Positions 17,356-26,251 of a stretch of 40,885 bases of DNA are shown one piece after another (the stretch's first letter is position 1; every line of letters begins with the position of its first letter). Source of the DNA: an uncultured Gammaproteobacteria bacterium (GTDB lineage Bacteria > Pseudomonadota > Gammaproteobacteria > Arenicellales > JAANXG01); the NCBI GenBank assembly GCA_947259395.1, contig CAMYMN010000016.1, positions 1 to 40,885 of the forward strand. Reading direction: 5' to 3'. The notes beneath the pieces were generated by a model. That model saw only the letters and a list, made by a program, of their open reading frames with translations. It was not told where the DNA came from and made no database searches. The position numbers and the translations under genes are program-made.

Positions 17356-18039
17356 TTATTTCTTTGCTTCGGCTTCGGCCGGTTGGTCCTGGTTCACGTA
17401 ACCACTCCAGGTGGCGGGGTCAAACCAATTGATTCCCCCGGTGCCGGCAGCGGAGACATCCATGCCGGGCACGCTGTATGCCGCCGGATTCATCCATTGC
17501 ATGTAGGTCGTCGGATTCATGAACGCCATGTAATTGGCCGGGTTCATGCCCTGCATGTAGTGGGACATATCCATGACATGCGTGTAAGCGGCGGGATTCA
17601 TCCAATAGGCATAATTGGCCGGATTCATGAACGCACCGTAGGAGGCCGGGTTCATCCACGCCATCCAGTTGTTGGGATTCATGAACTGCATGTAGAACTG
17701 CGGGGTCATGAACTGCGTGTAAGTCGCCGGATTCGAAAACGCGCGGTGCGCTTTGACGTGGGTGGCGGGATCAAAAAACATCGCCCAGCCCGCCGGGTGT
17801 GCGGGGTTGAACTGCATGGTCGTCCCGGGAGCAGCGGTACCGCCCCAGGTAGACGGATCGAACCAATTGATGGCGCCAGTGCCACCTTGACCGGTAAACG
17901 CGCTGGTCCAGGTGTTGGGATCGAAAAAGTTGGGAACCGCCGCCTGCTGCTCGGTTTGTGCGGCTTGCTCGGCGGCATGCACCGGGGTGAGACTGAGGCC
18001 CAGGGCGATGACGGCCGCGGTGATGATTGACTTAAACAT
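17356..18039 (-). CDS. Secreted nonapeptide-repeat protein, Met/aromatic-rich, unknown function
   Basis: This is a 227-residue protein of no family I recognise. A signal peptide covers residues 1-22 (cleavage VHA/AEQ). Residues 101-190 are ten units of exactly nine residues, [F/W]-M-N-P-x-x-[Y/W]-x-x; unit starts are 101, 110, 119, 128, 137, 146, 155, 164, 173 and 182. Unit 7 is degenerate (VMDMSHYMQ). Outside the array are related F-D-P-x-T-W motifs at about 38-44, 59-65, 88-92 and 206-211. Five MxxM motifs fall at 117-120, 126-129, 162-165, 171-174 and 180-183. A good ggagg Shine-Dalgarno precedes the start, and an AT-rich promoter-like region lies upstream. The regularity suggests a repetitive, perhaps polymerising or metal-binding structure; that is inference. 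Confidence 0.85.
   Translation of the reverse strand: MFKSIITAAVIALGLSLTPVHAAEQAAQTEQQAAVPNFFDPNTWTSAFTGQGGTGAINWFDPSTWGGTAAPGTTMQFNPAHPAGWAMFFDPATHVKAHRAFSNPATYTQFMTPQFYMQFMNPNNWMAWMNPASYGAFMNPANYAYWMNPAAYTHVMDMSHYMQGMNPANYMAFMNPTTYMQWMNPAAYSVPGMDVSAAGTGGINWFDPATWSGYVNQDQPAEAEAKK
17470..17739 (-). repeat. Ten 27-bp coding repeats (nonapeptide array)
   Basis: This is the DNA of the ten nine-residue units above. The period is 27 bp without any insertion or deletion, and most units share atgaacccg/atgaatccc at their core. Synonymous and non-synonymous differences between units are frequent, so the array is old or under selection for the peptide pattern rather than freshly duplicated. Confidence 0.88.
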
Positions 18040-18239
18040 GATTAGTTATCCTCCGATAAATAGGAAAGCCTTTGAACATTAAAAATATTAATATATAAGG
18101 ATTAACTAATATATCATGATTCACAGTAAAAGCCACCCCATTCGCGAGGACATCGGAGATACGTAAACTTGTCCAATTGCCTCCCAAAGACATACACTGA
18201 CGGTATCCCATTCGAGATAGATCACAACTCTAGGAGCAG
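18040..18239. promoter_or_regulatory. AT-rich divergent promoter region
   Basis: These 200 bases separate the repeat-protein gene (minus) from the hypothetical gene at 18240 (plus). The part at about 18070-18120 is almost pure A/T (runs such as aaaaatattaatatataa) and stands out from its surroundings. It probably holds a promoter for the repeat protein, with its ggagg Shine-Dalgarno at 18048-18055. I cannot assign exact -35 and -10 boxes. Confidence 0.45.
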
Positions 18240-18719
18240 ATGACAGTGGGTAAAAACGTATGGTGGGGGACCCTCGCTGTAACCGCCGTGGGCGCGCTGG
18301 CGCTTACGCTCGTGGTGAACGGTGGGAATAAAGGGGTAGCGCCACAGATACCCCAAGATCAAGCCGAGAACTCGCAGCATCCCGCTGCGGCACAGACACT
18401 CGTTGCCACCAGCGCGGAACCCGCCCCGGCCACCACTGCGGTGCACGCTTCGGTCGGCGACACAAAGGCCACTGTTGATCGGGGATACCAACCTCAGTCG
18501 CTTACGGCATCACCGGAGATGCTCCAGCGTGCACGAGCGTTGCGCGCGGCGGACCGCGCCGCTAGCCGGGTTCAGGGACCTGCTGAAGCGTGTCTGGTGC
18601 AGATGAAGACGGTGTTTTGCCCCATTATCGGCAACATGCCGTTTTTTCGCGATGTTGCCGGGCAGGTGGCGATGTGGGGTCATTTCGATTGTCCCACCGG
18701 TACGCCGCCGAAAAGCTGA
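18240..18719 (+). CDS. Hypothetical membrane-anchored protein with C-terminal Cys motif
   Basis: This 159-residue protein matches no family I know. Start ATG 18240 follows aggag by three bases. An N-terminal hydrophobic segment (about residues 8-26) acts as an anchor or signal. Residues 28-80 are Ala/Pro/Thr-rich and probably unstructured. A helical part follows at about 91-112, then a C-terminal region with three cysteines (EACLVQ, TVFCPIIG and HFDCP near 116-153). The Cys-bearing end could form a disulfide in the periplasm. The convergent neighbour is a TlpA-like thiol-disulfide protein, which would fit, but the link is inference. Confidence 0.65.
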   Translation: MTVGKNVWWGTLAVTAVGALALTLVVNGGNKGVAPQIPQDQAENSQHPAAAQTLVATSAEPAPATTAVHASVGDTKATVDRGYQPQSLTASPEMLQRARALRAADRAASRVQGPAEACLVQMKTVFCPIIGNMPFFRDVAGQVAMWGHFDCPTGTPPKS

Positions 18720-18813
18720 AACAAACTCCCCACGCCGCGCCGCGAGCGGGCAAAATCAGTTATTTCCCACGACCGCTAGCCGCCGTCGTGCGTCGACATG
18801 ATTGCCCAACATC

Positions 18814-19344
18814 CTAATCGGATTCTTCAACTAATTTTTTTATGCGATTGATAATCTGCGGGCTGTCCCACTCCAGGGCGCCATGCATGATGTACGCGAC
18901 TCGTCCTTGCTTGTCCACGATGAATGTCGCCGGAAGCGCCTTCAACGGCCACAGGTGAGACGTGTCCATATGTTCATCGAACAACACCGTGAATGTGGGC
19001 GGCGGGGAAAGTGTCAATAAGAAGTTAGCGATTGAGTGTTCGTTCTCATTGACGGCAACGGCGAGCATAACGAAATCGTCGCCCTTTAGCCGGTCCCATG
19101 CCCGCTGCAGCGCAGGCATCTCTGCCCGGCACGGGGGGCACCAGGTCGCCCAGAAGTTCACTAATACAACCTTGCCCCGAAGCCCATAGAGGCGGTGTAA
19201 ATTACCGTCTAGATCGTTGAGGGTAAAATCCGGCGCCAGGGGACGACGGTCGAGCTGTTTCAGGGAATACGCTGCATTGGCGGGTATGAAAGCAAACATC
19301 AAACCGAAAATGATGCCATGCCAGATGCCGAATTTCCGACTCAT
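18814..19344 (-). CDS. TlpA/ResA-like periplasmic thiol-disulfide oxidoreductase
   Basis: With the start at 19344 this is a 176-residue protein with a signal peptide or anchor (about 1-24, ending ANA). An ATG ten codons upstream (19374) is also possible. The thioredoxin fold carries the redox site WATWCPPCR with Cys69 and Cys72, and the cis-proline region [16 protein letters not shown]. TlpA and ResA proteins reduce disulfides in the periplasm, often for cytochrome c maturation. No cytochrome genes are nearby, so the client is open. It is convergent with the hypothetical Cys-containing protein at 18240. Confidence 0.86.
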   Translation of the reverse strand: MSRKFGIWHGIIFGLMFAFIPANAAYSLKQLDRRPLAPDFTLNDLDGNLHRLYGLRGKVVLVNFWATWCPPCRAEMPALQRAWDRLKGDDFVMLAVAVNENEHSIANFLLTLSPPPTFTVLFDEHMDTSHLWPLKALPATFIVDKQGRVAYIMHGALEWDSPQIINRIKKLVEESD

Positions 19345-19775
19345 GCTATCGCGCTCAGCGGTAAAGGTTGCCATAGTCCGTTATCGTATTGTCGCGCACG
19401 ACGCGCGTACTTTAGAATTTTAGCCATCCCTGAAGTTCAATATAGCCAATCTGTGGAAACTTGTTGTAATCGCGTTAATCGGTTTTCGCCGTTGTCCGTC
19501 TGTCCACAGTCAAGCGCAAAATGACTGTCCAGCACAAGAGGTGTCCATGAATTTTGACACTTGTCGACAATAATTCAATAAATCACTTGTCAATACAAGG
19601 CGGCGCCAGCGAATACCCAATGAATGCCTGCAAGCCCGTGTTTCCAGCTTGTTGAGGCGCTGACACATTAGTATACAAATTCACGTGAGTAGATTTAATA
19701 TAAAATGTCTGATGGCACCCTCATCACCGGTGGTGCAACAATCATGAATAACCATGGAAAACGCTGACTGGACAG
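19345..19775. promoter_or_regulatory. Leader of the aldehyde dehydrogenase gene with small repeats
   Basis: These 430 bases lie between divergent genes and contain no convincing gene. They hold a perfect 10-bp palindrome ttgtcgacaa (19561-19570) and two copies of cacttgtc (19558-19565 and 19584-19591) about two and a half helix turns apart, in an AT-rich setting. Such spacing suits a dimeric regulator acting on the aldehyde dehydrogenase gene. No regulator gene is adjacent. Confidence 0.35.
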
Positions 19776-21359
19776 ATGCCTGAATCGAAATCGACGTCCG
19801 GCGTTCGCACAGCGAACAACGACGACCTACTCAGGAAATTGGGCTTGAGCCGCCTCAACCCTGGCGCTTGCTCCGCGCCCGATGCATGGTCAGACGGCGG
19901 TCGCACTGCGGAATTCGATTCCATCAATCCGTCCACCGGCGAGCCGATTGCTTCAGTATTTTGCGCCAACCACGACGATTACCAACACATAGTTTCGCGG
20001 GCCACAGAGGCGTCTTTGCAATGGCGCACGGTACCGGCGCCAAAACGGGGTGAATTGATTCGTAAGATCGGTGATGCGTTGCGGGAATGCAAAGAGTCGC
20101 TGGGCCAATTGGTGTCTTTGGAGACCGGAAAGATCAGACAAGAAGGTGACGGCGAGGTACAAGAGATGATTGATATCGCCGATTTCGCCGTCGGTCAATC
20201 AAGAATGCTCTACGGAAAGACCATGCACTCGGAACGGGTCGAGCATCGCATGTACGAGCAATGGCATCCGCTGGGCGTGGTTGGTGTGATAACCGCTTTT
20301 AATTTTCCAGTTGCGGTATGGGCGTGGAACGCGCTAATCGCGGCGGTGGCGGGAAACACCGTAATTTGGAAACCGTCCCCCAAGGCGTTTCTTTGCGCTC
20401 TCGCTGTACAGCAGATATGCAACCGCGTCATGCAGCAGGAAGGCTGTCCCGGCATCTTCTCGTTGATTGTCGAGGACGGGGCGGAATTGGCGGAGCAGTT
20501 GATCAATGATCGGCGTGTCGCGCTCATCTCGTTCACCGGTTCCACCGCAGTAGGGCGCCGTGTCGGTGAGGCGGTGGCGAAGCGAATGGGTAAGGTGTTG
20601 CTGGAATTGAGCGGCAACAATGCGGTGATTGTTGATGAGTCAGCGGACTTGAACCTGGCCGTTCCGGCCATCGTCTTCGGCAGTATCGGCACCGCTGGTC
20701 AGCGCTGTACCACCACCCGCCGTCTGTTTGTGCACCAAGATGTTTATGACGAGGTAACTGTGCGTTTGCTGAGCGCCTATCGTCAAGTCAACATCGGTGA
20801 TCCACTTGACCCCAACGTACTGATGGGACCGCTCATCGATGCTGATGCCAAACAACGATTCTTGCAGGCCGTTCAGGATTTACGACAACGGGGCGGCGAA
20901 ATATTGTGTGGTGGTAACGGGCTGGATCGTTCTGGTTTTTTCGTCGAGCCCACCATTGCCACGGCTGCTAATGATTGGGAACTCGTGCAGCGAGAGACCT
21001 TTGGACCGTTGCTGTACGTCATGAAATTCGCGGGCCTTAAGAATGCGATCACAATGCAGAACGAGGTCTCTCAGGGATTGTCCTCATCTTTGTTTACCAA
21101 CAATCTGAGAAATGCCGAGTTATTTTTATCTCATGCCGGCAGCGACTGTGGGATCGCCAACGTGAATATAGGCACCTCGGGAGCCGAGATTGGCGGTGCG
21201 TTCGGGGGTGAGAAGGACACCGGTGGGGGTCGCGAGGCCGGATCGGATGCGTGGCAGGCCTACATGCGTCGCCAAACCAACACCATCAATTGGAGTAGTG
21301 AACTGCCACTGGCCCAAGACATCCAATTCGATATCACAACAACGAAACACGGCACATAG
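19776..21359 (+). CDS. Aldehyde dehydrogenase, ALDH7 type (alpha-aminoadipic semialdehyde dehydrogenase-like)
   Basis: This is a full-length 527-residue ALDH. The NAD-binding and catalytic elements are present: Asn176 in AFNFP, FTGST at 253-257, the general base Glu277 in LLELSGNNA and the nucleophile Cys311 in [18 protein letters not shown], the [19 protein letters not shown] region and [17 protein letters not shown] are diagnostic for the ALDH7/antiquitin family. That family oxidises alpha-aminoadipic semialdehyde (piperideine-6-carboxylate) in lysine breakdown. The usual LELGGNNA reads LELSGNNA here. No other lysine-catabolism gene is adjacent, so the physiological aldehyde is inferred from family only. 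The N-terminal 45 residues extend beyond the catalytic core, as in the family. Confidence 0.88.
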   Translation: MPESKSTSGVRTANNDDLLRKLGLSRLNPGACSAPDAWSDGGRTAEFDSINPSTGEPIASVFCANHDDYQHIVSRATEASLQWRTVPAPKRGELIRKIGDALRECKESLGQLVSLETGKIRQEGDGEVQEMIDIADFAVGQSRMLYGKTMHSERVEHRMYEQWHPLGVVGVITAFNFPVAVWAWNALIAAVAGNTVIWKPSPKAFLCALAVQQICNRVMQQEGCPGIFSLIVEDGAELAEQLINDRRVALISFTGSTAVGRRVGEAVAKRMGKVLLELSGNNAVIVDESADLNLAVPAIVFGSIGTAGQRCTTTRRLFVHQDVYDEVTVRLLSAYRQVNIGDPLDPNVLMGPLIDADAKQRFLQAVQDLRQRGGEILCGGNGLDRSGFFVEPTIATAANDWELVQRETFGPLLYVMKFAGLKNAITMQNEVSQGLSSSLFTNNLRNAELFLSHAGSDCGIANVNIGTSGAEIGGAFGGEKDTGGGREAGSDAWQAYMRRQTNTINWSSELPLAQDIQFDITTTKHGT

Positions 21360-21381
21360 CGCTACCTATCTCACCGAGCGC

Positions 21382-21921
21382 TCATAAAGTCTGGGCTGCC
21401 AACAACTGATTGGTGTGGAACAAACCCGCTACTGTCTTGGCGTCGCGAATCTCATTGTTTTGCACCATGACAAGCGCGGTTTCTAGCGGCAGCCAATACA
21501 CTTCGATCAGTTCGTCACTGTTGTGCTTGACGTTAGTGATTTCGAGTTCTTGGGCCAGATATAGGTACAGGATCTCATCACAGTATCCAGGACTTGGCCA
21601 TAGGGTACCCAGATCGCGCCAGTGTTGGGCGCGCACGCCGGCTTCTTCCTCCAACTCACGCTTCGCGGTGTGCAGAGGCGTTTCCTCAGAGTCGATGGTT
21701 CCCGCCGGGAGCTCCCATATATTTCCGCCTACGGCATATCGGTATTGACGTATCAGACAAACTTCATGGTCATCATTTACCGCGACGATCACCGCGCCGC
21801 CGGGATGACGAACGATTTCGAGCTCAAGTTCAAGATCACCGGGCAAATCAATTGTCTCTATCCCCAGGCTAATGAGGCGTCCTTGATAAACATCGGTTCG
21901 TTTTGCCCGTAACGGGCTCAT
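21382..21921 (-). CDS. Nudix hydrolase, ADP-ribose pyrophosphatase type
   Basis: The 179-residue protein carries a perfect Nudix box, G-x5-E-x7-RELEEEAG-V, at residues 74-96. Before it, VCLIRQYRYAVGGNIWELPAG matches the ADP-ribose pyrophosphatase (NudF-like) group, which splits ADP-ribose into AMP and ribose-5-phosphate. The start ATG at 21921 overlaps the stop of gpmA by three bases, so it is translationally coupled to the glycolytic mutase. Other ADP-sugars are possible substrates. Confidence 0.88.
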   Translation of the reverse strand: MSPLRAKRTDVYQGRLISLGIETIDLPGDLELELEIVRHPGGAVIVAVNDDHEVCLIRQYRYAVGGNIWELPAGTIDSEETPLHTAKRELEEEAGVRAQHWRDLGTLWPSPGYCDEILYLYLAQELEITNVKHNSDELIEVYWLPLETALVMVQNNEIRDAKTVAGLFHTNQLLAAQTL

Positions 21922-22664
21922 TGCTTTGCCACGGTCGTTTGATTCGCAACCTCCTTGACCGCCGAGTTCAACGCATCTTCGTCAGCGAGATAATAGTTAT
22001 TGACCGCCTCGAAGTGTTGGTTGAATTCGTAAATCAATGGTATGCCGGTCGGCACGTTCAGCTCCATGATTTTCTCGTCACTGATACCATCCAAGTGCTT
22101 GATCAGCGCGCGCAAGCTGTTGCCATGGGCGGAGATTACCGGCTGTTTGCCTTGCTCCAGCAGCGGGATGACCTTTTCGCGCCAGTAAGGGACAACCCGT
22201 ATTAACGTGTCCGCAAGCGACTCCGAACTGGGGACCTGTTCCAGATCGCGATAACGCAGGTCATGACTCGGATGGGTCGGATCGCCGGGATCCAGTGCCG
22301 GCGGCCGTACTTCATAACCACGCCGCCATTGGCGAACCTGGTCCTTGCCGTGTTTCTCCACCATCTCTTTTTTGTTGAATCCCTGCAACGCGCCGTAGTG
22401 GCGTTCATTCAAGCGCCAGTCCGTGTCCACCGGTAGCCACATCCGATCCATCTCCTCTAGAACTAACCACAATGTGCGAATCGCGCGCTTCAGATACGAA
22501 GTCAATGCGACATCTAATTCTAAGCCTGCTTCTCGTAATGCAATGCCGGCTTTCTTCGCCTCTTCGATACCTCGCTCTGATAGATCGACATCGGTCCAAC
22601 CGGTAAAGATGTTTTTCTTGTTCCAGGTGCTTTGACCGTGACGTAACAATACTACTTTAGACAT
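21918..22664 (-). CDS. gpmA: 2,3-bisphosphoglycerate-dependent phosphoglycerate mutase
   Basis: This 248-residue protein has the usual dPGM length. The phosphohistidine is His9 in LLRHGQSTWN. Further family signatures are NIFTGWTDVDLSERG, LNERHYGALQG and the second catalytic His in VISAHGNSLRALIKHLDG. The enzyme interconverts 3- and 2-phosphoglycerate in glycolysis and gluconeogenesis in the cytoplasm. A gagga Shine-Dalgarno precedes the start. The Nudix gene is coupled at the 3' end. About 170 bases separate it from rdgB, enough for its own promoter. Confidence 0.95.
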   Translation of the reverse strand: MSKVVLLRHGQSTWNKKNIFTGWTDVDLSERGIEEAKKAGIALREAGLELDVALTSYLKRAIRTLWLVLEEMDRMWLPVDTDWRLNERHYGALQGFNKKEMVEKHGKDQVRQWRRGYEVRPPALDPGDPTHPSHDLRYRDLEQVPSSESLADTLIRVVPYWREKVIPLLEQGKQPVISAHGNSLRALIKHLDGISDEKIMELNVPTGIPLIYEFNQHFEAVNNYYLADEDALNSAVKEVANQTTVAKQ

Positions 22665-22836
22665 TGTTTTGGTTCCTCAAACTCACAATTGTTAGGTACG
22701 AAAAACAGTACCGGTCACACAAAATCAAATCTGCATACAGATCGTGATCATTGGCAAGTTGCTTATGGCTGGTCCCGAAATGTTTCGGTCCCTGCCATTT
22801 AAATCAAGCACATTCTAAACGAAGCACCGGTAGTGA

Positions 22837-23430
22837 TCAGCTCAGTTGTTCCACCAGTTGCGCCAACGCCTGACCACGGTGACTTGCGTGATTTTTCGTA
22901 TCGGCTTCAAGCTCAGCCGCAGTGCACCCGTATGCGGCAACGTAAAATACCGGATCATAACCGAAGCCATTATCGCCTCGAGGTTGATCGACGATCAGCC
23001 CTTCCCAGGTTCCGTGGCATACCAGTGGTGTTGGGTCTGAGGGGTGACGCATGTACACCACAAGGCACTGGAATCGCGCGGTGCGATGCTGTTTTTCTAC
23101 GTCCGCCAGTTCAAGTAAGAGTTTTTGCGTATTTTCCTGATCCGTCGCCCGCGGACCCGCATAGCGGGCAGAATAGATTCCGGGGGCACCATTCAACGCG
23201 TCGACTTCAAGGCCCGAGTCGTCGGCGATAGCCGGTAGCCCGGTGTGTTTCGCGGCGTTTCGCGCCTTCAATATAGCATTCTCAACGAACGTCAATCCGG
23301 TCTCAGCTATATTTGGCACTTCAAATTCTTGCTGTGAGCGGACCACGAGATTCAACGGAGTTAGCAGTGCCTGGAGTTCGCGTAATTTGCCGGTATTACT
23401 GGAGGCCAACACGAGCTGGGTTGCTTGCAT
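22837..23430 (-). CDS. rdgB: XTP/dITP diphosphatase (RdgB/HAM1 family)
   Basis: This 197-residue protein has the family's usual length. The N-terminal [14 protein letters not shown] holds the nucleotide-binding Ser/Asn and Lys. [20 protein letters not shown] and [17 protein letters not shown] carry the metal-binding acidic residues. [14 protein letters not shown] and the closing SHRGQAL also match. RdgB hydrolyses dITP, XTP and other non-canonical purine triphosphates, keeping them out of DNA and RNA. Its start lies four bases after the stop of rph, a common gene pair, so the two are likely co-transcribed. Confidence 0.95.
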   Translation of the reverse strand: MQATQLVLASSNTGKLRELQALLTPLNLVVRSQQEFEVPNIAETGLTFVENAILKARNAAKHTGLPAIADDSGLEVDALNGAPGIYSARYAGPRATDQENTQKLLLELADVEKQHRTARFQCLVVYMRHPSDPTPLVCHGTWEGLIVDQPRGDNGFGYDPVFYVAAYGCTAAELEADTKNHASHRGQALAQLVEQLS

Positions 23431-23434
23431 CGGG

Positions 23435-24154
23435 CTAAACCGCCAGCGACCGGTTTTGATGCGCTATTAGCTGACGAATACCCTGCTCAGCGTATTCCGA
23501 CATCTCTACGAGTTGGCGCAGGCTGAACGCAACGCCCTCAGCGGTTCCTTGAACCTCAATGAAATTTCCGCTCTCATTCATTACAAAGTTCATATCGGTG
23601 TGTGCGCTACTGTCTTCGGCGTAATCCAGATCTAACACGACTTGGTCGTTATAGACGCCGGCGGAGACTGACGCGACCTGTGCAAAAATAGGGTTTTCTT
23701 TGATACGCCCAACCTCGAGTAAGTAGGAAACAGCATCAACGAGCGCGACGTAGGCACCGGTGATCGCGGCGGTGCGTGTTCCGCCATCCGCTTGCAGCAC
23801 ATCGCAGTCAACGGTGATCGTGCGCTCTCCAAGTTTGTGCAAATCTATGATTGCGCGCAATGAGCGCCCGATCAGGCGCTGTATCTCCAGGGTTCGGCCC
23901 GATTGTTTACCGCGTACTGCCTCGCGTATGGTCCGTGTACCGGTCGCCCTGGGGAGCATGCCGTACTCTGCGGTTACCCAGCCTTGTTCCTCACCACGAA
24001 GGAAACCGGGAACCTTATCTTCGATGCTCGCGCTGCAGAGTACCTTGGTATCACCGAAGCTGATCAGTACGGAGCCCTCCGCATACTTAGTGTAATTGCG
24101 TGTAATGCAAATTGGTCTCAACTCATCGGGTGCGCGCCCACTTGGACGGGACAT
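23435..24154 (-). CDS. rph: Ribonuclease PH
   Basis: The true start is at 24154 ([15 protein letters not shown]), with an aaggag Shine-Dalgarno 6-11 bases upstream. The open frame reaches further but the extra N-terminus is not family-like. The product is 239 residues. Hallmarks are [31 protein letters not shown], the phosphate-site [20 protein letters not shown] and [19 protein letters not shown]. RNase PH is a hexameric phosphorolytic 3'-5' exoribonuclease that trims tRNA precursors and acts on structured RNA. rdgB follows after four bases. Unlike the defective E. coli K-12 rph-1 allele, this gene is intact. Confidence 0.96.
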   Translation of the reverse strand: MSRPSGRAPDELRPICITRNYTKYAEGSVLISFGDTKVLCSASIEDKVPGFLRGEEQGWVTAEYGMLPRATGTRTIREAVRGKQSGRTLEIQRLIGRSLRAIIDLHKLGERTITVDCDVLQADGGTRTAAITGAYVALVDAVSYLLEVGRIKENPIFAQVASVSAGVYNDQVVLDLDYAEDSSAHTDMNFVMNESGNFIEVQGTAEGVAFSLRQLVEMSEYAEQGIRQLIAHQNRSLAV

Positions 24155-24292
24155 GGAGGACTCCTTGGGTATCAACCAGCTATCGTGGCTTATACTGAAG
24201 GTAAGGCGTCTAGTATATGTTAGCGTGTTACGTGTAGCGAGTGCTCGAGGATCCAGCTCCCGTTGCACTGCAAGTCCGTTGCTTTACCTCAC

Positions 24293-25198
24293 TCAAATGA
24301 TGTCATCGATCTTGTCCACGAAGGACTCTATGTCCGCGAGCTTGTTTTCCAGGCTGTCAGTACCGGCGCCATGACCGTCCTTGTTGGAGCGTTGGACATT
24401 CCAGAGTTTATCTTGGTCGATATCGGGTGTCGACAATTGATATAGCGGTTCTGCGGTGCTGACCGCGTCTTCCCATCGAAACAAAATTACGCTCATATTG
24501 TCACAGTCTTCCGGTCGCGATTTATGTGCTTGTGTCAGCAATTTCTCAACGCCGTCTTCAATTTGCGGTGCCGTCATGTTCGCCTCTAATTCTGCGTCAG
24601 TGAGTTCTCGCCACACGCCATCGGAGCACAACATTAGAATGTCGCCGGTCTGCAAACGTGTTTCCGCACCTAGAGACAGCCGCGGAAGGCGCATACCCCC
24701 GACACATCGGGTCAGCTGGCCAAATTCATCTCGGGATTGGTCTTCACTTATCATCCCCTGCTTGACCAGCTCTTCGCTGACTGAATGATCTCTGGTGCGG
24801 AGATGCATGTGCTTGTTTCGACACAAATAAAGACGGCTATCACCCACATGAGCCCAGTAGGCCAAACCGTTTTGGACCAAACACACAACGCAAGTAGTTC
24901 GAGGGCTGATGGCGTCCAGACCCTGCTGCTCCGAACGTCGCCTTATCAGGGTATGTGCATGGACGGTAGTGAGTACTAGATAGGCCGCCGGATCCGATAT
25001 CTCGCGATGTCGAATTTTCTCGAAAGAGTCAACAAATGCGTTGACTAACGTCTCTGCAGCAAGTTCGCCTCCCTCATATCCACCCAGACCATCCGCGAGC
25101 ACCAGCAAAACCGCATTTTCACGTTCCACATAACCGATGCGATCCTGGTTAGCAGACCTTGATCCAATCAGACTCTGATGCGCGACCGCAAACTGCAT
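24293..25198 (-). CDS. PP2C-family Ser/Thr protein phosphatase
   Basis: This 301-residue protein has a complete PP2C catalytic domain at about 1-240. RSANQDR is at 14-20, the metal-binding ADGLGGYEGGE at 35-45 (Asp36), GDSRLY at 119-124, CSDGVW at 191-196 (Asp193) and EDCDNMSVI at 230-238 (Asp233). The last 60 residues are an acidic, low-complexity tail without an obvious domain. It lies three bases after the stop of the Ser/Thr kinase gene, so kinase and phosphatase are expressed together and probably oppose each other on shared targets. Targets are not identifiable. Confidence 0.92.
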   Translation of the reverse strand: MQFAVAHQSLIGSRSANQDRIGYVERENAVLLVLADGLGGYEGGELAAETLVNAFVDSFEKIRHREISDPAAYLVLTTVHAHTLIRRRSEQQGLDAISPRTTCVVCLVQNGLAYWAHVGDSRLYLCRNKHMHLRTRDHSVSEELVKQGMISEDQSRDEFGQLTRCVGGMRLPRLSLGAETRLQTGDILMLCSDGVWRELTDAELEANMTAPQIEDGVEKLLTQAHKSRPEDCDNMSVILFRWEDAVSTAEPLYQLSTPDIDQDKLWNVQRSNKDGHGAGTDSLENKLADIESFVDKIDDII

Positions 25199-25201
25199 CG
25201 G

Positions 25202-26113
25202 TTATGACCACCAGTCCATAAAACCACCTTTTTGCTTTCGTTTCGTAGTACGAGTCATTAAGTGAAGTAACGCATCCGCATCTTGAGGGCGTCTGTTTTG
25301 CTCCAATTCCACTGCCCAGTCTATAGACTCAAGAATTTCTTGACCGTACTTACGGGTGTGAGTTTTGGAAACTGGCACCAGGTCCTCTCCGTCGAGACGT
25401 TGCCGTGCCGAGGGCGGGGCTTTACCAGTGATGCACATGCGCATTGTCATACCAACAGAGTAAAGGTCGGACCAAGGCCCCATCGCTCCTTCCGCATATT
25501 GCTCCGGGGGTGCATATCCGTGGGTAAGGGTTTGCACACCTCTAGACTTTTCGCCTGGCATCAGGTGCTGCACGGCACCGAAGTCCAGTAACAGTGGCTG
25601 GCCAGAAGCGCGTAAAAGTATATTCGCCGGTTTAATGTCAAGATGCAAAAAGTTGAAGGAATGTAGCTCTCGCAAGCCCTCGAGTATCTTAGGAAATACC
25701 GCGAGCAAGAATTGTTCACTGAGCCGGCCTTTGGTGCGCTTTATGAACCAGCGCAGATCACGGCCCTGTTCGAAGTCCATGACCATAAACACGGTTCCAT
25801 TTGCCCGGAAAAAATTAGACACATGAACGATATTTGGATGTTCCAGTTTGGATAAGGCCATACCTTCACTGAAGAAGCGTTTCAATCCCAGTTGGAATTG
25901 ACGTAAGGTATCAGGATTAATCGGCTCAACCCTCCCACCCGGTATACGATCGACCAGAACATGGGGAAAGTACTCCTTGATTACAACCTTGGCCTTGGTG
26001 CGGATATGGTAGGCGAGATAGACAAAGCTAAAGCCACCTCCCCCGATCACGCGCTCGATCCGGTAGCCATCGAGCAGGTATCCTCGAGAAAGCGTTTGCT
26101 TGTTGATCGCCAT
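25202..26113 (-). CDS. Ser/Thr protein kinase (Hanks type)
   Basis: The 303-residue kinase has all core elements. The Gly-rich loop IGGGGFSFVY is at 23-32 and the ATP lysine is Lys46 in VVIKEYFP. The catalytic loop HLDIKPAN at 157-164 has Asp159, Lys161 and Asn164; DFGA is at 177-180 and APPEQY at 201-206. HLD instead of HRD marks it as a non-RD kinase, which usually does not need activation-loop phosphorylation. There is no membrane helix or sensor domain, so input must come from a partner. It starts the kinase-phosphatase pair on the minus strand and is divergent from yicC. Confidence 0.93.
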   Translation of the reverse strand: MAINKQTLSRGYLLDGYRIERVIGGGGFSFVYLAYHIRTKAKVVIKEYFPHVLVDRIPGGRVEPINPDTLRQFQLGLKRFFSEGMALSKLEHPNIVHVSNFFRANGTVFMVMDFEQGRDLRWFIKRTKGRLSEQFLLAVFPKILEGLRELHSFNFLHLDIKPANILLRASGQPLLLDFGAVQHLMPGEKSRGVQTLTHGYAPPEQYAEGAMGPWSDLYSVGMTMRMCITGKAPPSARQRLDGEDLVPVSKTHTRKYGQEILESIDWAVELEQNRRPQDADALLHLMTRTTKRKQKGGFMDWWS

Positions 26114-26251
26114 ACGTTGGATTATCTATGTGATCGGATCCAATCCGGTTCGGATTTCACAGGTATACTGAGAAATTGAAGTTCCCGATTACATATCATT
26201 TAAGATCGTATATCTTTATTTTTCAAATAATAAAGGAGAACCCGCTAGACC
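26114..26251. promoter_or_regulatory. AT-rich divergent promoter region between kinase and yicC
   Basis: This 138-base region separates the minus-strand kinase operon from the plus-strand yicC-gmk-rpoZ-spoT block. It is clearly AT-rich around 26175-26235 (tatctttatttttcaaataataaa). It must carry promoters for both directions, but I cannot assign exact boxes. Confidence 0.45.

Noticed and set aside
17293-18030. 245-codon plus-strand frame rich in His and Arg opposite the repeat protein
   Set aside because: It is the complement of the nonapeptide array, so its repeats are forced by the other strand. It starts inside the terminator and has no Shine-Dalgarno or family match.
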